A stretch of 7,130 bases of DNA. Origin: Globobulimina sp. Taxonomy: Eukaryota > Foraminifera > Rotaliida. The position numbers and the translations under genes are program-made. Position 1 is the first letter of the stretch, and each line of letters starts with the position of its first letter. Shown here one piece after another: positions 1-6,572 of this stretch. Where the stretch lies: contig PIVH01000193.1 in NCBI GenBank assembly GCA_003354225.1, positions 1 through 7,130 of the forward strand, read 5' to 3'. Below the pieces are notes generated by a model. The model saw only the letters and a program-made list of their open reading frames with translations, ran no database searches and was not told where the DNA came from.

Positions 1-783
1 GTTGAAGAATTTGCTCATTTTGCATACATTTCGGATATTGAGTTGACACAAAAGATTAACATAAATGATAAAAAAGCATTGCAGGATTTATTAAGCAAAC
101 ACAGTATGATTTTATTCAACCAACAACTGACCAAAGCAACGCAATTATCAGATTTGGCAAAAGTGTTCTCGCCACGATTACAGCTATTTGGAGACACATT
201 GAATGAGATACAAAAGTATATCGTTGAGAATAGATCGAAAGAGCTGTTAGGCTCTGACTTGTGGCACAGCGATTTGTCATATCACCCAATACCTTCATAT
301 TGCACATTGTTGTATGCCATGGAAGTACCAAACGAATCAAATCAAGGCAACACACAATTTATAAATATGGAAAAACGTTATGACGCATTACCCGATACAT
401 TGAAAGCTTATTATTCGACATTGAAAGGTGTGCATAGAAAATATGAATCGAAAAAGAGCGAAACAATACGCAATGATAAGGATACGACACATCCTCTGAT
501 CAGAGTACATCCCATCAAAGGCAGTAAAGTAATATTCGCAAATCCAGCATATACTCATAAAGTAATTGATGGTGAAACTGGAAATGATTTGGAACAAAGT
601 GGTGAAATATTAGAGGAGATATTTGATCATTGCCTGTCATCAAAGTTTGTGTTTGAACATGAATGGAATGCGGGAGATTTATTGATTTGGGATAATATCT
701 CATTGCTACACAAAGCCACCACACTTGCGATGGACCCCAAATTCAAAAGGGTTATGTTGCGGTGCTGCACTCTTTGCAATTAA
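1..783 (+). CDS. TauD/TfdA-family Fe(II)/2-oxoglutarate-dependent dioxygenase, 5'-partial
   Basis: The frame is open from base 1 to the TAA at 781-783 (260 codons), so the gene starts upstream; the TTG at 43 is only an internal Leu codon. Seen: the Fe(II) facial triad as W-H-S-D at window residues 88-91 (His89, Asp91; nt 265-273) and His237 in SLLHKAT (nt 709-711). The R-V-M-L-R pair Arg250/Arg254 matches the two 2-oxoglutarate/substrate-binding arginines of TauD in spacing. G-N-T at 116-118 matches the TauD 2-oxoglutarate Thr. The family's ...HPLIRVHP... stretch is also present. Family members are about 280-300 aa, so probably only 20-40 residues are missing. Known for the family: oxidative attack on taurine, sulfonates, aryloxyacetates or carnitine-type substrates, using O2 and 2-oxoglutarate and releasing succinate and CO2. 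The substrate cannot be read here. All catalytic residues are intact and a second stop (TAG, 784) follows. The gene ends tail-to-tail with the PPR gene, sharing TTAA. Confidence 0.93.
   Translation, partial: VEEFAHFAYISDIELTQKININDKKALQDLLSKHSMILFNQQLTKATQLSDLAKVFSPRLQLFGDTLNEIQKYIVENRSKELLGSDLWHSDLSYHPIPSYCTLLYAMEVPNESNQGNTQFINMEKRYDALPDTLKAYYSTLKGVHRKYESKKSETIRNDKDTTHPLIRVHPIKGSKVIFANPAYTHKVIDGETGNDLEQSGEILEEIFDHCLSSKFVFEHEWNAGDLLIWDNISLLHKATTLAMDPKFKRVMLRCCTLCN
678..683 (-). terminator. Possible polyadenylation hexamer (AATAAA) for the PPR-DYW gene
   Basis: TTTATT on the + strand reads AATAAA on the - strand, 96 nt past the PPR stop and within the dioxygenase coding sequence. It could also be chance. 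Confidence 0.3.
780..783. other. Shared TTAA: overlapping stop codons of two convergent genes
   Basis: The palindrome TTAA supplies TAA to the dioxygenase at 781-783 on the + strand and TAA to the PPR-DYW gene at 782-780 on the - strand. The two coding regions therefore overlap by four bases, and each 3' UTR must lie antisense to the other gene's coding sequence. Confidence 0.97.
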
Positions 784-3700
784 TAGTATTCATTACACGA
801 ACATTTGCCATTTTCAAATACATGAACCCGATTTGGATCAGACACAATAAATTTCCTTTGCTCCAAAGCAGACACAAACTTAATAAAATTATGGCAATCT
901 TGACATATTCTTAAATTTTTGTTTATTACAATTTGATAATCTTTGCTCGTTTTCAATAAACCAAATGATAATGCAATTTTTTCCGAATGCCTCAACAAAA
1001 CGGATTCATTGCTTTCATTGCTTTTTAACTTTCGAGTTATTAATGTTTCATCCAATTCATATCCATATCCATGCCTCAATTTATTTAATAATTCATACAA
1101 TTTGTTGTCAATCTCATTCGCATTATACTCGTTATTGCCTTTATAGGCAACGCCAGCCACAAACTTATGCATTTTGCCATCAATATATATTTCAGACATT
1201 GCCTCGGGTTTTGTCCAGCCATTCGCCATTCTCTTATTCCAAATCTCTTCACTTTTCTCATATTCATTATAATATCCATAAATATTGCACATCAAAACAG
1301 AAGCAGCGGACATCGCACTTTCATTAAAATCTCCAAATTTCACATTCATTTTCTCATAGATGGCACGCGCCATTTCCTTATTTTTATGCTTATGGCAGCC
1401 ACTTATTAATGAGACCCACGCAGTGAGCTCTGATGAGGTGCTCTCATTTGTCAATATCAAAGCTTGTGCTTCTGCCAATTCACCGGCTCTCGCCAAGCAA
1501 TCAATTAATGTCGATATTACTTTTGGGGAATATTTGATTTCTGCATTTTCTATCTCACTCCAAACACATTTGGCTGCCATCACATCGCCGGAATGGCTGC
1601 ACGCTCCAATCAGATGCATATACGTCTTGATATCGGCGGAGATATCTCTTCTTTTTTGCAAATCGACAAATATTTGCATGGCTGAACTCGTGTCTCCATT
1701 CCTTGCGAATGCGTGAATCAATGCATTATAAATGCCAATATTCTTTTTATTTTCATTTGAAATGTTATCAAATATTTCCATACATTTATTTACTTCGCCA
1801 CATTTGCCGTACATTTTGATTAAATTTATTTGAATGCCAATATCATTCATTATGTCCTTCTCAACTTTTATTTTATTATAAATCTCATTTCCAACATGCA
1901 AAATAGTGCCATTTGTACACGCTTTCAACGCCGTTACATAACAACCAATCTCTGGCGATAATAATGCATTGATTTCCGAAATATGCTCAAATAATTCGAT
2001 ACATTTTGAATATAAATTGCAACACCAAAACGCCTCCATCATGGCACTGATGGTAATGATATTTTTCTTTTTATTTGCTATATCTTCAAATATTTTCACT
2101 GCTTCGTTAATGTCTTGACAATGGCCGTAAAATAAAATCAGTGTGGTTTGCAACTTAATATTTGTGGATGGCGACAACTTAATGTTGTTTGCTATTATTT
2201 GCTTTCCTTTTTCATATTGTTTTGAGTGAATACAAGCAGTGATTGCCAATAAATGGCAAATATCATCAAACAGATCAGTGTCCATACTGTCATATAACAG
2301 CAACGCCTTTTCATTCTCGTCATTATCAATATAACTCGACAGCAGTGCATTGAAGCAAATTATATCTCGTTTGTCAGCCGCAATGCCATAGAATATATGT
2401 TCTGCACTCTTTATATCTTTGCAATTCCCGTACATTGTAATCAAACCATTCTTAATTTGCAATTGATTGTCGTTTAAACCTTGCGATATTAGCATGGAGT
2501 GAATGTCTTTCCCTTTTTCCAAATTGCACATAGCTGCACACGCTTTGATGGCTAATGTGTATAAGATGTCATCCTTGTAATTACTGGTAATATGATCATC
2601 AAATAGCAGCAATGCTTTATGTGCTAAGCTATTGTTTGTAAAAGCTTTCATCATCGAACAAACAGAGACTGTGTCTTTCTTATAATTTGCAATCGACTCA
2701 AATACTTTTATTGCATTATTAATATCGCCACAATCGCCGTAAAAATTAATCAATGTATTTAGGATTTGGATACAATGCAAATTATGTTTATTTAAATTGT
2801 GTTCATGGATATGTTTCCCAACTGAATAGTTTCTATTCTTTGTGCATATTTTCACTGCTAACAAATGGGGGACATTCTCATTACACAACTGATGTTTGAA
2901 TGAATCATAAAGTTGCAATGCTTTATCATCAAACGAATTGTTGATATATATTTTCATCATACAGCCAACAGAATAAATTGCATTCTCATTGCCTATATTT
3001 GCAAATATCTTATTTGCTGATGAAAGATCCGAAAAATATCCATAAAAATCAATCAATGCGTTGTGTATTGCAATGCAATTTGGATTATTTTTAATGAAAA
3101 CCTCAATATTTTTATGTATTTCTTTTCCTTTTATGAGGTCTCCAGAGAGCATACAAGATTTTATTGCAAATAAATGAGACACTTCGTCCTTTTCAGCAGT
3201 GATGGAGTCATAATAAAACAATGCGATTTCATATTGTCTGAGATGGACAAATCCTTTTATCATCGCATTAATACTTTGAATATTTTCGTGTTTCAATCCA
3301 TCAAATAATAATTTCGCAGCAGAAACATCATTGCATTTAAAATAAAATTCAATCAAAGCATTTGCCGCTTTATTTGTTTTCTTATCGTTGAGATTTTTAA
3401 TATTTTCTCTAATTTTATTTCCTTTTTCTAAATCACTTCGAAACCCACACGCTTTGATGGCTAATGTATGAATAATATCATTTACTTTGATCTTATTATT
3501 TAACAATGAAACATCATATAATTCCAATGCATTCTCATATTTCTTGCCATTTATCAGACATTTCATCAACGCATTGATTGTCGCAGTATTCTTTGCACCA
3601 TTTTCTATATTTTCATACACCAATTCTGCTCCATTGGTATCGCCAAAATGGCCATAAAAATCAATCAACGCATTGTTCAGCTGGATGGAGTCAATATTTT

Positions 3701-4636
3701 CGTTCTTATATTTTTCATGAATTTTCTTTCCAAGCAACAAATTATTTGTTTTTATGCACATTTTTATTCCCAACATATCAGTCACTGTGTTCTGTAGCGT
3801 ATTGCATTTGAGATATAATTGCAACGCATTTAAGTGCTGATTGCATTGAATGAGTACTTTCATCATTGCGCTTAAACTGATTTCATCCTTTTTGGCAATG
3901 CCATTAAATACATTGGTCGCTTTTTGGTGATCCTTATAATTTCCATACGCATTAATCAGTGCATTTTGAATGATAATATTCTCATTTTGTCCCACAAAGA
4001 AATCTTTATCAATTAAACAATGAATATATTCCAATGCATTCGCTTCTTTATTATTGCAACATTTCGATATTAGTTTATTGATCAAATATCCTTTCATTTG
4101 TAACTGATTGCAATGGGTCTCACTTTCTGTCCATTTCAGCATTTCCACGCATTTATTTATATCCATTTTATTGGATTCAATGCAACATTCCAGCCACAAA
4201 CTGCATACATTGCAAATATTATCCTTTGAGTTTGAATGTTTGTCGATTGATTCTTGAATATCTGTCCAAACCAATTGGATTTTGTCACTATAATTGCAAT
4301 GTAACATTAGTTTCAAGAATGATATTAAAAATGATGGATTTAGCGAATTGTTGAGTTGATGGTAAATATCAAAACCGTGCTTCATAACATTATTACGTGA
4401 GAATGAGTGTTTCTTTTGGTGCAATCTTTTAATTAATTGAGTTGGGTCGGCATTGGTTGTACAGAAATGTATGATTGATACTCTGCGGAATAATATACGA
4501 TCTGTTCAGTTGCATATAAAATTAAAATGTAAAAACAATTGAATTTTCTGGAATATGATGACTGATGACAGTACATACTGTGTTGGATCTTGTGTGCTGA
4601 TGTTTGTCGTATAATTAGTGACTGCTTGCAAGACAT
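780..4636 (-). CDS. PLS-class pentatricopeptide repeat protein with E1, E2 and DYW cytidine-deaminase-like domain (organelle RNA-editing factor)
   Basis: Model: exon 1 4636-4579, intron 4578-4502, exon 2 4501-780; 1259 aa. Exon 2 is one uninterrupted frame with no ATG before 4385, so an unspliced protein would start there (residue 59 of the spliced model). In order: a basic presequence (1-50), a poorly conserved helical region (about 60-190), 25 PPR motifs as S-P-L triplets (195 to about 1042), E1 (about 1043-1080), E2 (about 1081-1114), a degenerate PG box (about 1115-1134) and a DYW domain to 1259. The DYW domain keeps the zinc and catalytic signature: His1191-Ser-Glu1193, Cys1219-x2-Cys1222-His1223, then H-x-F and C-S-C at 1246-1255. 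It ends E-Y-Y. Known: such proteins bind organelle transcripts with the PPR tract and deaminate a nearby C. Plant members are mostly 600-900 aa, so this one is long. Inferred: mitochondrial location and editing role. The 3' end overlaps the dioxygenase stop. Identity is near certain; the first exon is inferred. Confidence 0.95.
783..1217 (-). other. PG-box-like segment plus DYW deaminase domain of the PPR protein
   Basis: Spliced residues 1115-1259. The segment opens with W-T-K-P-E-A-M-S-E-I, where plant proteins have a P-G-x-S-W-I-E core, so the PG pair and the Trp are lost while the following D-G-K-M-H-K-F still aligns well. The deaminase core follows: HSEKIALSFGLL (metal His and catalytic Glu; His codon at 987-989), then KNLRICQDCH with the CxxCH metal site, then the C-terminal second zinc site (H-x-F...C-S-C). 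All metal ligands and the proton-shuttling Glu are present, so the domain should be active. The last tripeptide is E-Y-Y. Confidence 0.93.
846..851 (+). terminator. Possible polyadenylation hexamer (AATAAA) for the dioxygenase
   Basis: AATAAA lies 62 nt past the dioxygenase stop, inside the PPR coding region in antisense; another is at 955-960. Such hexamers are frequent by chance in AT-rich DNA, so this is only a candidate. Confidence 0.3.
1434..3977 (-). repeat. Tandem array of 25 PPR motifs, about 100-aa S-P-L super-repeat, eight full units plus a final S motif
   Basis: Within the PPR-DYW protein, units begin at spliced residues 195, 292, 396, 496, 597, 700, 801, 907 and 1012, that is every 97-106 residues (about 300 nt). 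Each unit has an S motif (core N-A-L-I-D-F-Y-G, then D...A...F), a P motif (core A-M-M-K, then A-L-x-L-Y-D) and an L motif (core L-A-I-K-A-C, then G-K-x-I-H). The period is also visible in the DNA: on the + strand, words like TCAATCAANGCATT recur near 1716, 3051, 3351 and 3658, with a weaker copy near 3953. This S-P-L order and the L-motif core are those of land-plant PLS proteins. Motif edges are hand-drawn and may shift by one or two residues. Confidence 0.9.
4502..4578 (-). other. Predicted 77-nt spliceosomal intron in the PPR-DYW gene
   Basis: Reading the minus strand, the donor is GTATGT (4578 downward) and the acceptor is ACAG ending at 4502. Removing these 77 nt joins the 58-nt exon 1 (ATG at 4636) to codon position 2 in exact phase with the PPR frame (phase 1). 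Unspliced, the ATG at 4636 reaches a stop at 4433 after 67 codons, and the PPR frame has a stop at 4506-4508. The size matches the two well-supported introns of the lyase gene (63 and 76 nt). This is prediction from sequence only. Confidence 0.65.
4579..4636 (-). other. Predicted first coding exon with mitochondrial-type presequence
   Basis: The ATG at 4634-4636 is the first in its frame, with an upstream in-frame stop at 4646-4648. It codes for 19 residues plus one base. After splicing, the first 50 residues contain ten Lys/Arg, many Ser/Thr/Gln and only one acidic residue (Asp38), with alternating hydrophobic and basic positions (R10, K16, R21, R25, R26). This is the make-up of a matrix-targeting presequence. 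Without this exon the protein starts M-K-H-G-F-D and has no such segment. Confidence 0.6.
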
Positions 4637-4699
4637 TTCAGGATTTTATCTTTTTTACTCACTTAGTAAAGTTAATTTTATTAATATTTTTTTCTCGCA
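4637..4699. promoter_or_regulatory. Very short divergent intergenic region (putative bidirectional promoter)
   Basis: These 63 bp separate the predicted PPR ATG (4636, - strand) from the lyase ATG (4700, + strand). The stretch is markedly AT-rich (about 13 G/C of 63), T-rich towards the lyase, with TTTTATTAATATTTTT just before its start. No clear TATA box or initiator can be named. If the PPR protein starts at 4385 instead, the gap would be 314 bp and the region 4386-4636 would be leader. Either way, both promoters must overlap here or lie within a neighbouring gene. Confidence 0.55.
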
Positions 4700-6467
4700 A
4701 TGGACGCGTTTATCCACAAATTAATCACGTTTGGAGGTTCTAAACCTCGTCAAGTAGCCAGAACAGTGTTTGTATTGCTATTATTTGGTTACGCAACGGG
4801 TCGTTTCTCTCGATCTGTATTCCGCCACGGCCTGAAAAGAACCTTATTCTATCTTGGCTTTCTTGCCTGGAAATCATATAAAGGCAAAACTGGATATCAA
4901 AAACAAATGACTGAGATCAAAACTGCATTCCAAGGCAGTTTATACCACCCCGCGGTCAAAAAGACGCCAATTAACAAACAGCTCCCAACCAAATCAACCC
5001 CCACTTCCGAAATCATAGCGAAATTAAAAAAATGGAGTGCCTACGAAACAGAACTATGGAATGGAAAAAAGAGAATCTCCTCCGGTGCAGTCTACCATGG
5101 CGGCACACAATTGACCTCATTACAAAACGAGGCCTATTCATTATTTTCCATCGCGAATCCCTTACATCCCGATGTATTCCCATTTACTCGCAAATTGGAA
5201 TCGGAAGTTATAAGTATGACAATCTCTTATTTTTCGGGCAATCCATACAAACAAAGAGGTTTATTGACTTGTGGTGGCACGGAGAGCATTTGTATGGCGA
5301 TTCGAGCGTACAAAAATTGGGCGCGTAGAGTCAAAGGCATATACCATCCGGAATTGGTTGTGCCGCAATCCGCACATTCTGCGTTCGGTAAAGCGTGCGA
5401 AATGTTTGAGATCAAAGTGATTGCAGTACAGCCAAACCAGACTACATTTGAAGTGGAAGTGGCTGATGTACGAAAATGCATCACTTCCAACACAATTGCT
5501 TTAGTGGGCAGTGCGCCGCAATATGCACAAGGTGTATTGGACCCGATTGTGAGTTTAAGTAAATTAGCATTGGAGTTTGGTATTGGATTGCATGTCGATT
5601 GTTGTTTAGGGTCGTTTTTAATGCCTACTATACAGCGAATGGGGTTAAGTTATATTATGGTATAGAAATTTCTTGATTTGTATTGTGTTTTTGTGTGTTT
5701 TTGCAGTTATGATGTTGCTCCGTTTGATTTTCGTGTGCCGGGAGTGACGACAATCAGTGCAGATACGCATAAATTTGGATATGCGCAAAAAGGGACTTCA
5801 GTGGTTATGTTTCGAGATAATGAGTTGCGAAGGGATGCGTATTTTGTGCATTCTGAGTCGTCCATTGGTATTTATTGTACTCCTACCATTTCAGGTCTGT
5901 GCCATGATGGCATTGTTTTTTTTTAGTTAGTGAGGTAAAAAACTTTAGTTGAAATGATTAACTTCAAAAGGCTCTCGGAGTGGAGGGGTAATAGCAGCGG
6001 CATGGTCTGCTATGATGAGTTTAGGAGAGGAAGGATACAGAAAAGAAGCAGAGTTGATAATGGATGCAGTGAAAGTAATTCGTGATGGAATTGCGGACAT
6101 TGAGGGTATCAAAGTGGCGGGGAATCCAGTCATGGCTGCGGTTGGTTTTGTATCTGTTTGTGATTTAAATGTATATCATATATCATCTGCAATGAGTAAA
6201 AGAGGATGGACATTAAATAACTGTCAGGATCCGCCATGTACACATATTTGTGTGACGCGAGCAAATTGCATTCAAGCAAAGAAACGCTTTGTTTCAGATT
6301 TAAGTGATTCTGTGCTGGACGTGCGTGAAAATCCGGAGGAGTATAAACAATGTGATGGTGCATTGTATGGTGTTATGGTTTCTTTACCAGATTCTGGTGC
6401 AAAAGGGGACATAATGTATGAATATTTGGATGTTATGTTAGGGTTAGTTGACGAACAAGAATCATAA
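4700..6467 (+). CDS. Sphingosine-1-phosphate lyase (PLP-dependent), three exons, complete
   Basis: Exons 4700-5643, 5707-5894 and 5971-6467 give 542 aa plus TAA, in the usual range for this family (about 530-590). The enzyme cleaves phosphorylated sphingoid bases to a fatty aldehyde and phosphoethanolamine, the exit step of sphingolipid breakdown, and in other eukaryotes sits in the ER membrane. Seen: a hydrophobic stretch at residues 19-34 flanked by basic residues (likely ER anchor) and a weaker one at 48-57; G-G-T-E-S at 192-196; V-V-P-x-S-A-H; HVDCCLG at 298-304; then P-F-D-F-R-V-P-G-V and S-A-D-T-H-K, whose Lys337 (nt 5771-5773) should hold the PLP; M-S-L-G-E-E-G-Y in exon 3; and G-A-L-Y-G-V near the end. 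The ATG has an upstream in-frame stop at 4682, purine at -3 and G at +4. Divergent from the PPR gene, convergent with the S9 peptidase. No key residue is missing. Confidence 0.97.
5644..5706 (+). other. Intron 1 of the lyase gene, 63 nt
   Basis: Donor GTTAAG, acceptor TTTTTGCAG, phase 2. Splicing rebuilds R-M-G-Y-D-V-A-P-F-D-F, the expected family order across the junction. The intron is T-rich near its 3' end. Its length is a multiple of three, but it carries an in-frame TAG at 5663-5665, so retention would truncate the enzyme before the PLP lysine. Confidence 0.9.
5895..5970 (+). other. Intron 2 of the lyase gene, 76 nt
   Basis: Donor GTCTGT, acceptor TTCAAAAG, phase 1. Splicing gives T-I-S-G-S-R-S-G-G-V, matching the conserved T-I-x-G-S-R-x-G-G of the family. 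ATTAAC at 5957-5962 resembles the branch-site consensus, though it lies close to the acceptor. Retention runs into a TAG at 5924-5926. Confidence 0.9.
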
Positions 6468-6572
6468 TGGAAATGAATAACTTAATAACTTAATTAATTC
6501 TATAAATTACAACTTCGCTAAAAACTAACCAACAAAAAAAACAGTTAGCGTGTCAAATACATGGCACTGACA
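6468..6572. other. 105-bp convergent intergenic spacer (3' ends of lyase and S9 peptidase)
   Basis: The spacer is AT-rich with no reading frame of note. It holds TTAATTAATT, TATAAATT, an A-run at about 6532-6541 and a small inverted repeat CGCTAA (6516-6521)/TTAGCG (6545-6550). No AATAAA is seen on the + strand here; the first one past the lyase stop is at 6670-6675, inside the peptidase gene in antisense. Confidence 0.6.

Noticed and set aside
43-783. TTG at 43 as the dioxygenase start
   Set aside because: The frame is open to base 1 and the upstream residues fit the family's N-terminal region, so the gene is simply cut by the window.
943-1716. Open frames on the + strand across 943-1716 and near 3578-3811
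   Set aside because: They are antisense to conserved PPR/DYW coding sequence, have no recognisable motifs and look like shadows.
4383-4424. TTG at 4424 as the start of the PPR protein
   Set aside because: A eukaryotic gene is unlikely to start at TTG. Either the ATG at 4385 or the spliced ATG at 4636 is better.
4483-4578. Alternative acceptor CCGCAG ending at 4483 for the PPR intron
   Set aside because: It leaves exon 1 in a frame that stops at 4433 and never joins the PPR frame.
5660-5706. GTATAG donor at 5660 for lyase intron 1
   Set aside because: It gives phase 0 and leads straight into TTA-TGA in the next exon. The GTTAAG donor at 5644 restores the conserved protein.
5663-5926. In-frame TAG codons in the lyase gene as a sign of pseudogene or altered code
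   Set aside because: Both lie inside GT-AG introns whose removal restores the family sequence exactly.
6516-6550. Inverted repeat CGCTAA/TTAGCG as a terminator hairpin
   Set aside because: Six pairs around a 23-nt loop is weak, and eukaryotic mRNA 3' ends do not use such hairpins. Likely chance.
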